Below, piece after piece: positions 52,831 to 61,354 of a DNA stretch of 64,000 nt; position 1 is the stretch's first letter; the number at the start of each line of letters is the position of its first letter. Position numbers and translations under genes: made by a program. The notes beneath the pieces are model-generated. The model searched no databases, had not been told where the DNA came from, and worked only from the letters and a program-made list of their open reading frames with translations. The DNA comes from Loktanella sp. M215 (lineage in GTDB: Bacteria; Pseudomonadota; Alphaproteobacteria; Rhodobacterales; Rhodobacteraceae). The stretch covers positions 124,001 to 188,000 of the forward strand of contig NZ_WMEA01000001.1 in assembly GCF_021735925.1 (NCBI RefSeq), read 5' to 3'.

Positions 52831-54237
52831 TCAAAGCCGGTAGGCCTGTTTTGCCAACCGGTAGGCGAGGTCTTTTGCAACCTCGGGCGCCTCGTCCGCG
52901 TCCAGTCGCCCGGAGGCGATGAGCGTGGCGAGGAAGGCGCAGTCGACGCGGCGGGCGACGTCGTGCCGCGCCGGGATCGAGCAGAAGGCACGGGTGTCGT
53001 CGTTGAACCCGACCGTGTTGTAAAAGCCCGCCGTTTCTGTCGCCATCTGGCGGAACCGCAGCATCCCCTCGGGGCTGTCGTGGAACCACCAAGGCGGACC
53101 AAGGCGCAGGCAGGGATAGACGCCAGCCAGCGGAGCAAGCTCGCGGGCATAGGTGCTTTCGTCCAGCGTGAACAGGATGACCGACAGGTCGGCACGGTGA
53201 CCCACGGCGTCCAGCAGCGGTTTCAATGCGTGGACGTAATCGGTGCGGGTCGGGATATCGTAGCCCTTGTCGCGGCCAAAGCGGGCCGCGACGGTGTCCG
53301 AGTGATTGCGGAACGATCCCGGATGGATCTGCAGGACCAGACCGTCATCCAGCGACATCCGCGCCATTTCCGTCAGCATGTGACCGCGAAAGGCATCGGC
53401 CTCGTCCGCGGTGCAGGTGCCCTGCAGCGCCTTGTCGAACAGGCGCGCCGCCACGTCCTGCGGCAGGTCTTCGGTCCGCGCCGTGGGATGGCCGTGATCG
53501 CTGGAGGTCGCGCCGAAAGACTTGAAGTAATCGCGCCGGTTGCGGTGCGCGGCCAAGTATCCGGTCCAGGTCGCGGTATCCTCGCCCGCCATCTTTCCCA
53601 TCTTGGCCACGTTGTCGGCGAAGCCCGCGAATTCCGGGTCGACCACGGCGTCAGGGCGATAGGCGGTCACGACCTTGCCGGTCCAGCCGCTGTCGCGGAT
53701 CATCCGGTGCCATTTCAGGTCGTCGATGGCGGATTCGGTGGTCGAGATCGCCTCGATATTGAACCGCTCGAACAGGGACCTGGGCCGGAAGGCGTCGGTC
53801 TTCAGTTGCGCGTCGATCTGGTCATAGACCGCGTCAGCGTTGGCGGCGGACAGCCTTTCCTTGACGCCGAAGACGTCCTGAAACGCATGATCCAGCCACA
53901 TGCGGGACGGCGTGCCCCGGAACAGATGAAAATTCTGCGCGAAAAGGCGCCAGATCTTGCGAGGATCCGCCTCGATCGATCCGCCGTCGGCGCGGGGCAC
54001 GCCAAGGTCCTCCAGCGGGATGCCCTGGCTGTGCAGCATGCGAAAGACGTAGTGATCAGGCGTCACAAACAGCTGGGCGGGATCGGGGAAAGCGTTGTTT
54101 TCCGCAAACCAGCGCGGGTCTGTGTGGCCGTGCGGACTGATGATCGGCAGATCGCGGATGCCTTCGTACAGGTCCCGCGCCACGGCACGCAGGCCGGCAT
54201 CGTTACCCAGCAGTCGGTCATCGTCCAGTATCGGCAT
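52831..54237 (-). CDS. uxaC: Glucuronate/galacturonate isomerase UxaC
   Basis: Isomerises D-glucuronate to fructuronate and D-galacturonate to tagaturonate. The 468-residue amidohydrolase-fold protein begins MPILDDDRLLGNDAGLRAVA and has PIISPHGHTDPRWFAEN (about 34-50) with the metal-site His pair, FNIEAISTTESAIDDLKWHR, and the C-terminal FNDDTRAFCSIPARHDVARR. It is the first gene of the long leftward operon; the regulator gene diverges from it across a 134-bp space with a dyad. Confidence 0.95.
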   Translation of the reverse strand: MPILDDDRLLGNDAGLRAVARDLYEGIRDLPIISPHGHTDPRWFAENNAFPDPAQLFVTPDHYVFRMLHSQGIPLEDLGVPRADGGSIEADPRKIWRLFAQNFHLFRGTPSRMWLDHAFQDVFGVKERLSAANADAVYDQIDAQLKTDAFRPRSLFERFNIEAISTTESAIDDLKWHRMIRDSGWTGKVVTAYRPDAVVDPEFAGFADNVAKMGKMAGEDTATWTGYLAAHRNRRDYFKSFGATSSDHGHPTARTEDLPQDVAARLFDKALQGTCTADEADAFRGHMLTEMARMSLDDGLVLQIHPGSFRNHSDTVAARFGRDKGYDIPTRTDYVHALKPLLDAVGHRADLSVILFTLDESTYARELAPLAGVYPCLRLGPPWWFHDSPEGMLRFRQMATETAGFYNTVGFNDDTRAFCSIPARHDVARRVDCAFLATLIASGRLDADEAPEVAKDLAYRLAKQAYRL

Positions 54238-54286
54238 CGGCGTCGTCCCCCCGTGGCGATTCTGTTCGCCACGGCGTCAAGCTAAC

Positions 54287-54312
54287 AACTAGAAAACTAA
54301 TATGCTAGTTTT
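54287..54312. promoter_or_regulatory. Putative operator between uxaC and the GntR regulator gene
   Basis: AAAACTA-ATATGC-TAGTTTT (54293-54312) is an exact 7+7 inverted repeat, and AACTAG/CTAGTT (54287-54292 and 54305-54310) forms a second nested dyad. The central TAATATGCTA has the look of FCD-type GntR sites. It lies 50-60 bp upstream of both divergent genes, so one bound dimer could control the whole uronate locus. Confidence 0.65.
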
Positions 54313-54371
54313 TTATTTGTGTCTGCGGTAGTCTAAGGTAAGAAGCGCTGATCGCAGCCGGGAGGGTGAGG

Positions 54372-55097
54372 ATGACGTTCGTACAACAGATGCCGGGGAC
54401 GTCCCTGTCGCTGCCGGCCCTAGAGGACGCGCCCCGCCCGTCGGTTACGGATCAGGTGTTCGACCTGCTGCAACGGCACATCCTGTCACTCGACCTGCCG
54501 CCCGGCAGCAAGATGTCGGAGGTCGAGGTCGCCCAGCAGATGGGCGTCTCTCGCCAGCCGGTCCGCGATGCCTTCTACCGTCTGTCAAAGCTGGGCTTTC
54601 TGAACATCCGCCCGCAGCGCGCCACGACCGTCAGCCTGATCTCGGAGGCCGCGATCCTGCGGGCCAAGTTCATCCGCACGGCGCTGGAGGCCGAAACCTT
54701 CAAAATGGCCTGCGAGACGCTGACCGCACCGGATCTGGAAGCGCTGCAGCACCTGATCGACCGACAGGCCGAGGCGATCAGTCGCGATGCGCGCAGCGAT
54801 TTCCACACCCTCGACGACAGGTTCCACCGCGAGATCTGCGAACGCTCCGGCGTGGGTTTCGCCTGGGATCTGATCCACGAAAGCAAGGCCCACATGGACC
54901 GGGTGCGGATGCTGTCCCTCAGCACCGCGTCGCAGAAGATGGCGTTGCAGGAACACATCCGCATCCTTGACGCGATCACCCGCCGCGACAGCGACGCCGC
55001 CATCGCGCTGCTGCGCGAACACCTCAGCCGGATCAGGGGATTGATCGACCAGATCAAGGCCGAGAATCACAGCTGGTTCACGGACGACGCATCATGA
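54372..55097 (+). CDS. GntR/FCD-family regulator of the uronate locus
   Basis: A 241-residue FadR-type regulator. ATG 54372 is chosen since GGAGGG lies five bases before it; GTG 54366 is in frame but overlaps that site. N-terminal winged helix (DQVFDLLQRHILSLDLPPGS, EVAQQMGVSRQPVRDAFYRL, about 29-65) and a C-terminal FCD domain with metal-binding Asp and His residues (DDRFHREICE, KAHMDRVRM, LREHLSRI). Divergent from uxaC and overlapping kdgK, it is most likely the KDG- or uronate-responsive repressor (UxuR/KdgR-like role). Confidence 0.9.
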   Translation: MTFVQQMPGTSLSLPALEDAPRPSVTDQVFDLLQRHILSLDLPPGSKMSEVEVAQQMGVSRQPVRDAFYRLSKLGFLNIRPQRATTVSLISEAAILRAKFIRTALEAETFKMACETLTAPDLEALQHLIDRQAEAISRDARSDFHTLDDRFHREICERSGVGFAWDLIHESKAHMDRVRMLSLSTASQKMALQEHIRILDAITRRDSDAAIALLREHLSRIRGLIDQIKAENHSWFTDDAS

Positions 55098-56011
55098 CCG
55101 GGGGTTTCCTCAGCATCGGCGAATGCATGGTCGAGATGGCCCCCCTTCCCGGCGCGGGCGACTATCGCATGGGCTACGCCGGCGATACACTGAACACGGC
55201 GTGGTATCTGCGCCGGCTTCTGCCGCAGGGGCTGGCAGTGTCCTATTTCACGGCGGTCGGCACGGATGCCGTGTCGGACCGGATGGTCGCTTTTCTGGGG
55301 CAGGCCGGGATCGAGACGGGCCACGTGCAGCGCAGGACGGACCGGACCGTCGGCCTGTACCTGATCCAGCTGACCGAGGGCGAGCGCAGCTTCAGCTATT
55401 GGCGCGGGCAAAGTGCGGCCCGCACGTTGGCCGCCGATGCGGCCGTGCTGGATTTGGCATTGGCAGGCATGGCGACCGCCTATTTTTCGGGGATCACGCT
55501 AGCGATTCTGCCAAAGCCTGACCGCGCGCGCCTGCTGGACCGGCTGGCCGCCTTCCGGTCGCAGGGTGGCCGGGTCGTGTTCGATCCCAACCTGCGGCCG
55601 CGGCTGTGGGACGACACGGCGACGATGACGCAGGCGGTGATGCAGGCGGCGGCGGTCAGCGATACCGTGCTGCCGTCGCACGAGGACGAGGCGGCGTGGT
55701 TCGGCGACACGGATCCCGCAGCCACGGCCGCGCGCTATGCGCAGGCCGGCGCGTCAGAGGTCATCGTCAAGAATGGCGCGGGTACGATGCTGGCCCTGTG
55801 CGACGGTGCCCGAACGGAGGTCCAGCCGGTGCAGGTTGCGCAGGTCATCGACACCACAGCAGCGGGCGACAGCTTCAACGCGGGCTACCTTGCCGCGCGC
55901 CAGAATGGTGCGGGCGTGGCGGACGCGATGGCCTTTGCGGCAAAGCTCGCGGCACAGGTGATCCAGACCCGTGGCGCGCTGATGACCCCGACGGCCACCC
56001 TGCCGCAGTAG
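55094..56011 (+). CDS. kdgK: 2-keto-3-deoxygluconate kinase (PfkB family)
   Basis: Phosphorylates KDG to KDPG, the common end product of all routes in this locus. The 305-residue protein has the PfkB N-terminal MTGGFLSIGECMVEMAPL, substrate-lid region YAGDTLNTAWYLRRL (about 28-42), RVVFDPNLRPRLW, and the C-terminal signature VIDTTAAGDSFNAGYLAA with the catalytic Asp (about 261). Its ATG overlaps the regulator stop. The KDPG aldolase needed next is not in the window. Confidence 0.92.
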   Translation: MTGGFLSIGECMVEMAPLPGAGDYRMGYAGDTLNTAWYLRRLLPQGLAVSYFTAVGTDAVSDRMVAFLGQAGIETGHVQRRTDRTVGLYLIQLTEGERSFSYWRGQSAARTLAADAAVLDLALAGMATAYFSGITLAILPKPDRARLLDRLAAFRSQGGRVVFDPNLRPRLWDDTATMTQAVMQAAAVSDTVLPSHEDEAAWFGDTDPAATAARYAQAGASEVIVKNGAGTMLALCDGARTEVQPVQVAQVIDTTAAGDSFNAGYLAARQNGAGVADAMAFAAKLAAQVIQTRGALMTPTATLPQ

Positions 56012-56013
56012 AG

Positions 56014-56181
56014 TCAGGTCCGCTCGTCGGCGTCCGGCTCTGGATCATCGTCCAGAAAGATGCGCAGGGCGTTGCCGCTGTCGTCGTCGTACTGACTGGA
56101 CCGGACCGTCCAGATGAACCCCGCAAGGCCCAGCCCCCCCAGCACCAGCGAGACGGGGATCAGGATCAGCAGGATGTTCAT
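56014..56181 (-). CDS. ccoS: cbb3 oxidase maturation protein CcoS
   Basis: A 55-residue membrane protein: MNILLILIPVSLVLGGLG followed by LAGFIWTVRSSQYDD, the standard CcoS pattern of one helix and an acidic tail after the conserved QYDD. It is needed for cofactor insertion in the CcoN subunit. The start overlaps the ccoI stop (ATGA), and the gene ends the ccoGHIS series. It converges on kdgK with a 2-bp gap. Confidence 0.92.
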   Translation of the reverse strand: MNILLILIPVSLVLGGLGLAGFIWTVRSSQYDDDSGNALRIFLDDDPEPDADERT

Positions 56182-58283
56182 CGCACCCACCGCATGCGCT
56201 GCGCGTTCAGCAGAACGGTCAGCGACGAGGCCGACATCGCCAGTGCTGCCGCCAGCGGCGTCGCAAAGCCTGACAGTGCAACGGGGATCGCCACCGCGTT
56301 GTACAGCGCCGCAATGGCGAAGTTCTGCTGCGACAGCCGCCGCGTCGCCCGCGCGACCTGCAAGACCAGCGGCAGATCCGCAAGGCTTTCGCTCAGTACC
56401 ACGATGTCGGCGGCATTGCGCGACGCCTCAAGCGCCGTGGAGGGCGCGATAGAGGCATGGGCTGCGGCCAGTGCTGCCGTGTCGTTCAGGCCGTCGCCCA
56501 CCATCAGCACGCGTGCGCCTGCAGCGGTCAGCGCATGCACCCGTCTCAGCTTGTCGGCGGGCGTCGCACGGAAGGTGACGGGCAGCGACAGGCGCGCGGC
56601 CAGCGCCGATGCGGGCGCGTCCGCGTCGCCGGTCACGATCTCTGACGGCAGATCAAGGTGCGCCAGCGCGTCGACCACACCGGGCCGCAGCGCCTCTGAC
56701 AACGCCAAGCCCACCGGTGCGGCGTCACCCACCGTCAGGGCGAACTGCCCGGTGAAGGGATCCCGGCCCAGACGCACGACAGCACCGTCAAGGCGCCCGA
56801 TCATGCCCTCGCCCGGCAGTTCGCGGATGTCCGTGACCTGCGCCGCCGGCGTATCGGCAAGCACCGTCAGCAGCGCCCGCGACACCGGGTGGTGCGACGC
56901 CTGAGCCAGCGCCTTGGCGATGGTTTTCTCTGCTGCGGTCATCCCCGCTGGCAGGGCGACGGCGGGGCGGGTCAGGGTGCCGGTCTTGTCGAAGACGATA
57001 CAGGTCACCTCGGCCAGCCGTTCAAGTGCCGTGGCGTGGCGCACCAGAAAGCCTGCGGCGAACAGGCGGCTGATGGCGGCGGTGGACACGGCGGGCACCG
57101 CAAGGCCCAGCGCGCAGGGGCAGGTAATGATCAGGACCGAAATCGCGATGTTCAGCGACAGGCGCAGATCGCCCGTGGCGATCATCCAGCCCGCGAAAGC
57201 CAGCAGCGCGAGGCCGTGCACCGCAGGCGCATAGATCCGCGCCGCCCTATCGGCCAGCGCGGTATAGCCGTTGCGTGCATTCTCGGCGGTTTCCACCATG
57301 GCGGCCATCCGGCGCAGCGATGTGTCGGCACCCACCGACAGGGCGCGCACCCGCAGCGGCGCGGCGAGGTTGACCTCTCCCGCGTGCAGGGTCGCGCCGT
57401 GGCGCAGGGTGACGGCAGCACTTTCGCCGGTCAGAAAGGACCGGTCCAGCAGCGCGCCGTCCGATTCGAGCAGACCGTCCACCGCCACCCGCGCGCCTGA
57501 CGGAACAAGGATCAGATCGCCGGCGGCCAGTGCCGTGACGGCGACCGTTTCGGTGACATCGCCGATCAGCCGCTCGGCGGTCTGCACCTCAAGCGCAGTC
57601 AGCTCGCGCGCAGCGGACCGGGCGGCGCTGCGGGTGCGGTGATCCATGTAGCGCCCGATCAGCAGGAAGAACGTCAGCGACAGGGCCGCGTCGAAATAGG
57701 CGTGGGTGCCGCCCTGAAACGTCTCGAACAGAGACATGGCCGATGCCAGCAGGATCGCGAGCGAGATCGGCACGTCCATGTTCAGACGCCCCGCCCGCAG
57801 CGCCGAGAGGGCCGAGACGAAGAACGGCTGCCCCGCGTAGGCCACCGCCGGCAGGGCAATGGCGGCAGAGATCATGTGGAACATGTCCCGCGTCGCACCC
57901 GCCGCCCCGGCCCAGACGGCGACGGACAGCAGCATGACGTTCATCATGGCAAATCCAGCGACCGCCAGCCGCACCAGCAGCGTCCGGCCTACGTCGTCGC
58001 GACCGGCATCAAGAGATGCGGCATCCAGCGGATAGACCTCGAACCCCAGCCCGGTCACGGCACCCAGCACGGCAGCGGGTGCGACGCGACCGGTCACCGA
58101 CAGCCGCTTCATCGACAGGTTCACCCGGACCGAGGCGATGCCGTTCAGATGCGCCAGACCGCGCTCGATCTGGCCGATACAGGCGGCGCAATGGACGCCG
58201 GGGACAGAGAATTGCAGCGCCGGACCCTGCGCCGTGTCCAGCGCCATCGGGGCCGCGGCGCAGGCGGGGCAGCCGGACATCAT
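56178..58283 (-). CDS. ccoI: Copper-exporting P1B-type ATPase CcoI/FixI
   Basis: Delivers copper for cbb3 oxidase assembly. The 701-residue ATPase starts MMSGCPACAAAPMALD (an extra CxxC), then a heavy-metal domain with GVHCAACIGQIERGL (about 31). Eight membrane helices are visible; the transmembrane metal site is ITCPCALGLAVP, the phosphorylation site FDKTGTLTRP, the HP motif SHHPVSRALL and the hinge MVGDGLNDTAALAAA. It starts at the ATGA overlap with fixH. The downstream ccoS overlaps its stop. Confidence 0.94.
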   Translation of the reverse strand: MMSGCPACAAAPMALDTAQGPALQFSVPGVHCAACIGQIERGLAHLNGIASVRVNLSMKRLSVTGRVAPAAVLGAVTGLGFEVYPLDAASLDAGRDDVGRTLLVRLAVAGFAMMNVMLLSVAVWAGAAGATRDMFHMISAAIALPAVAYAGQPFFVSALSALRAGRLNMDVPISLAILLASAMSLFETFQGGTHAYFDAALSLTFFLLIGRYMDHRTRSAARSAARELTALEVQTAERLIGDVTETVAVTALAAGDLILVPSGARVAVDGLLESDGALLDRSFLTGESAAVTLRHGATLHAGEVNLAAPLRVRALSVGADTSLRRMAAMVETAENARNGYTALADRAARIYAPAVHGLALLAFAGWMIATGDLRLSLNIAISVLIITCPCALGLAVPAVSTAAISRLFAAGFLVRHATALERLAEVTCIVFDKTGTLTRPAVALPAGMTAAEKTIAKALAQASHHPVSRALLTVLADTPAAQVTDIRELPGEGMIGRLDGAVVRLGRDPFTGQFALTVGDAAPVGLALSEALRPGVVDALAHLDLPSEIVTGDADAPASALAARLSLPVTFRATPADKLRRVHALTAAGARVLMVGDGLNDTAALAAAHASIAPSTALEASRNAADIVVLSESLADLPLVLQVARATRRLSQQNFAIAALYNAVAIPVALSGFATPLAAALAMSASSLTVLLNAQRMRWVR

Positions 58284-58735
58284 GGCAGGACCTTCACGAC
58301 GATCCTTTGCTGGAACAGGGTGCCGTCCGCGCTGCGCGCCTTGATGCGCAGGTTCCAGTTGCCGCCGCCGCCATCGGCGACCGTGGCGACAAGCGCCGCG
58401 CCGTCGAATTTGAAATCCGGCGTCTGGTCGCGCTGCACGCTGGTCGCACGGCCAAAAATCGCGGATTCGATCACCGGCGCGATGGGCCTGCCCTGTTCGA
58501 GGATGCGCAGCGCCAGCCGGTCGCCGTGGATCGTGGCCGAGACGTCCCACCCCAGCGCCACCTGCGCGTCACGGTCCGCGTCGAAGGTCTGGCTGGCGAC
58601 GTAGGAGTTGTCGACCTCCAGCCCCGGAAAGGTATGCACCGCCTGATAGGCCAGCGTCAGGTTCACGGCGATGATGACGCCGAAGGCCATGATGAAGCCG
58701 GTCAAAACGTGCCAGCCGGTGATCTCTCGGGTCAT
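58280..58735 (-). CDS. fixH: FixH/CcoH assembly protein
   Basis: A 151-residue single-pass membrane protein: MTREITGWHVLTGFIMAFGV then helix GVIIAVNLTLAYQAVHTFPG with the conserved NSYVASQTFDAD, and a periplasmic Ig-like domain. FixH works with CcoI and CcoG in cbb3 maturation. It overlaps the stop of ccoG and the start of ccoI by 4 bp each. Confidence 0.92.
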   Translation of the reverse strand: MTREITGWHVLTGFIMAFGVIIAVNLTLAYQAVHTFPGLEVDNSYVASQTFDADRDAQVALGWDVSATIHGDRLALRILEQGRPIAPVIESAIFGRATSVQRDQTPDFKFDGAALVATVADGGGGNWNLRIKARSADGTLFQQRIVVKVLP

Positions 58736-60186
58736 TGGACCCTCCCGTTGAAGGTGGTGGCGTGGCTGGCCCGGTGCGTCGTCGCGGTATCCTCGACCCA
58801 GAGGCGCAGCGGCGTGGTATGGGCCGTGGCCGCCGGATCGCCCGGGGCGGCGGTGACGTAGACGCGGCTCATGACCGTGGTGTCGGCGGGGACGTCGACG
58901 TTCTGTGCGGCGTCGGCCCCTTCGACGGCGATGGTCAGAGGGGTGTCAGCGCTCAGGCTCAGGTGGAACTGCCGCGCGTCGCCGGACTTGTTGCGCAGGC
59001 GCACGTCGTAGATGTTGCGCACCGCCCCATCGGATTGCACGACATAGGTGGGATTGCGGACCGGACTGACCGTCAGCTCGATATCGGAGCGGATGAACAG
59101 GGCATAGACCAGCCCTGCCCCGATCGCGGCCCACAGCAGCGTGTAGACGATCGTCCGCGGCCGCAGGATGTGCTGCCAGACGGGCCGCGGCGGCTTGCCC
59201 GCCCGCTCGCGCGGCTCGTCCGTCAGGGCCATGTAGTCGATCAATCCGCGCGGCTTGCCGATGCGGTCCATCACGTCGTCGCAGGCGTCGATGCACAGGG
59301 CACAGGTGATGCATTCCATCTGCTGCCCCTCGCGGATGTCGATGCCCATCGGGCAGACGTTCACGCAGGCCATGCAGTCGATGCAGTCGCCCTTGGCGGC
59401 CACCGGGTCGGTGCCCGCGTGCAGGGCCTGCGCCAGATCGGGTGTCTCGCGCCGGCCCTTGCCGCGCGGCTCTCCTCGCCAGTCGCGGTAGGCGACGGTC
59501 AGGGTGTCGGGGTCCATCATCGCGGACTGGATGCGGGGCCAGGGGCACATGTAGATACAGACCTGTTCGCGCATGAACCCGCCAAACACGAAGGTGGTCG
59601 CCGTCAGGATCGCGATGGTGATATAGGCCGCGGGATGCGCTGACCCGTTCAGCAGGTCCATCATCAGCGTCGGCGCATCGGTGAAATAGAAGACCCAGGC
59701 GCCCCCGGTTGCCAGCGCGATGCCCAGCCAGACCGTCCATTTGACCGAACGGAGCCATGCCTTGTGCGCGCTCCATGTCGCGTGGTGCAGGCGGACGCGG
59801 GCGTTGCGGTCGCCTTCGATCCAGCGTTCGACCAGAATGAACAGGTCGGTCCAGACGGTCTGCGGGCAGGTGTAACCGCACCAAACCCGGCCCAGCGCCG
59901 AGGTGAACAGGAACAACCCCAGCCCCGCCATGATCAGCAGGCCTGCCACGAAGTAGAACTCGTGCGGCCAGATCTCGATCCAGAAGAAATAGAACCGCCG
60001 GTGCGCCAGATCGACCAGCACCGCCTGATCGGGCAGGTGCGGGCCGCAGTCCCAGCGCAGCCAGGGCATGAGGTAGTAGATGCCAAGCGTCAGCGCCATG
60101 ATCCACCATTTCAGGCGTCGGAACGGGCCGGAAACCCGCTTGGGAAAAATGGGTTCGCGGGCGGCGTAAAGGGATGTCGTAGACAT
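58732..60186 (-). CDS. ccoG: Cytochrome c oxidase accessory protein CcoG (FixG/RdxA)
   Basis: Membrane ferredoxin-like copper reductase, 484 residues. About five membrane helices are visible, with a polyferredoxin part in which two 4Fe-4S motifs are seen: CIDCMACVNVCPMGIDIR (about 263) and CITCALCIDACDDVMD (about 290), plus a C-terminal Ig-like FixG domain after about 365. Additional conserved parts are WCGYTCPQTVWTDLF and CIYMCPWPRIQSAMMDPDTL. An FNR box lies about 58 bp upstream, so the GHIS unit has its own oxygen-controlled promoter. Confidence 0.94.
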   Translation of the reverse strand: MSTTSLYAAREPIFPKRVSGPFRRLKWWIMALTLGIYYLMPWLRWDCGPHLPDQAVLVDLAHRRFYFFWIEIWPHEFYFVAGLLIMAGLGLFLFTSALGRVWCGYTCPQTVWTDLFILVERWIEGDRNARVRLHHATWSAHKAWLRSVKWTVWLGIALATGGAWVFYFTDAPTLMMDLLNGSAHPAAYITIAILTATTFVFGGFMREQVCIYMCPWPRIQSAMMDPDTLTVAYRDWRGEPRGKGRRETPDLAQALHAGTDPVAAKGDCIDCMACVNVCPMGIDIREGQQMECITCALCIDACDDVMDRIGKPRGLIDYMALTDEPRERAGKPPRPVWQHILRPRTIVYTLLWAAIGAGLVYALFIRSDIELTVSPVRNPTYVVQSDGAVRNIYDVRLRNKSGDARQFHLSLSADTPLTIAVEGADAAQNVDVPADTTVMSRVYVTAAPGDPAATAHTTPLRLWVEDTATTHRASHATTFNGRVQ

Positions 60187-60237
60187 GATGGACCTATGCT
60201 TTCGCCCCGCGTCTAGGCGGCGGATGCGGGCCCTGCG

Positions 60238-60251
60238 TTGATCTGGATCAA
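60238..60251. promoter_or_regulatory. FNR box upstream of ccoG
   Basis: TTGATCTGGATCAA, a perfect match to TTGAT-N4-ATCAA, centred about 58 bp before the ccoG start and 8 bp beyond the ccoP stop. It is identical in all 14 bases to the box before ccoN. Confidence 0.9.
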
Positions 60252-60258
60252 CCGGGCG

Positions 60259-61122
60259 TCACTCTCCGCCGCCAAGCCCGTGGACATATACCGCAACCGC
60301 GGCGACATCGGCGTCCGAAAGGCGCTGGCCCCAGGCGGGCATGACACCGAATCGGGCCTTGCTGACTGTCTCGGTCAGTGTCGCGGGGTCGCCACCATAC
60401 AGCCAGATCGCATCGGTCAGGTTCGGGGCGCCCATGTCGCGGTTGCCTTTGGCATTGTCGCCGTGACAGGCGGCGCAGTTTTCGGAAAAGACCGTGGCCC
60501 CCGCCGTGACGGTGGCAGGATCGACCGCAGGGTCCGACAGGCTGCCGACGTAGGCCACGACAGAGGCGATCTCTGGCTTGCTGAGGATCTCGCCGAAGGC
60601 GGGCATCTGGGACCAGCGGGCGTCGGGGTCGCTGTCGTTGCGCACGCCGTGGCCGACCGTATAGGCGACGGCGGTGATGTCGCCGCCCCACAGCCAGTCG
60701 TCATCCAGCAGGTTGGGATAGCCCTTGGCCCCCGCCGCACCGGACCCGTGGCACTGGCTGCAATTCGCGCGAAACACAGCGGCACCGCGGGCCACCGCGT
60801 AGCGCTGCAACGGATCCCCCGGCGTCAGGGTCGCAAGATCGGCGGCCACAAGATCCGCGGTCAGCGTGGCGTTCGCCGCCTCGTGCGCCGCGATGTCGGT
60901 GGCAATGTTGGCGCGGGTGGACCAGCCCAGCAGGCCGGGTGTCGCGCCATGGATCATCGGCCATGCGGGATAAAGCACCGTATAGCCGATCGCCCAGACG
61001 ATGCAGGCATAAAGCGTCCAGAGCCACCAGCGCGGCAGCGGGTTGTTCAACTCCTGAATGCCGTCCCAGCTGTGTCCGGTCGTCTCGACCCCGGTTTCCT
61101 TGTCGATCTGCTTGTCAGTCAT
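60259..61122 (-). CDS. ccoP: cbb3 oxidase subunit III, diheme cytochrome c CcoP
   Basis: Membrane-anchored diheme c-type cytochrome, 287 residues from MTDKQIDKETGVETTGHSWD; a longer frame would overlap ccoQ more. The helix WWLWTLYACIVWAIGYTVLY (about 43-62) anchors it; the heme sites are CSQCHGSGAAG (about 121) and CAACHGDNAKG (about 218). Axial Met residues follow in each domain. The order N-O-Q-P is standard. Confidence 0.95.
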   Translation of the reverse strand: MTDKQIDKETGVETTGHSWDGIQELNNPLPRWWLWTLYACIVWAIGYTVLYPAWPMIHGATPGLLGWSTRANIATDIAAHEAANATLTADLVAADLATLTPGDPLQRYAVARGAAVFRANCSQCHGSGAAGAKGYPNLLDDDWLWGGDITAVAYTVGHGVRNDSDPDARWSQMPAFGEILSKPEIASVVAYVGSLSDPAVDPATVTAGATVFSENCAACHGDNAKGNRDMGAPNLTDAIWLYGGDPATLTETVSKARFGVMPAWGQRLSDADVAAVAVYVHGLGGGE

Positions 61123-61345
61123 GGGGCTGGGCCTTTCCGGTGTCGGCGCTGCAGGCACAGGTTTCGCAGGTGCCGGCGCAGGTCTTGGGGGCTGGATCGT
61201 TGCGGAACGGGATCAGGCTCGCGTCTTCGCGCGCCCGGCGTTGGCCGGGCAGATAGGCCCAGATGCCCGCGGCCGCGAAGAAGCCGAACATCGCCAGCAG
61301 CACCCAGCTGTCGGCCAGCTGGCGCAGGAAGGTATAGGTGTGCAT
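61115..61345 (-). CDS. ccoQ: cbb3 oxidase subunit CcoQ with Cys-rich tail
   Basis: A 76-residue single-helix subunit (LADSWVLLAMFGFFAAAGIW, about 10-29) that stabilises the oxidase. The tail after the basic QRRARED stretch has the sequence PKTCAGTCETCACSAD with four Cys, not seen in textbook CcoQ. It overlaps the ccoP start by 8 bp. Confidence 0.88.
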   Translation of the reverse strand: MHTYTFLRQLADSWVLLAMFGFFAAAGIWAYLPGQRRAREDASLIPFRNDPAPKTCAGTCETCACSADTGKAQPHD

Positions 61346-61354
61346 CAGCGCCTC

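Noticed and set aside
56178..58550. Upstream extension of the ccoI reading frame
   Set aside because: It would overlap fixH by about 270 bp; the ATGA overlap at 58283 gives the expected metal-binding N-terminus.
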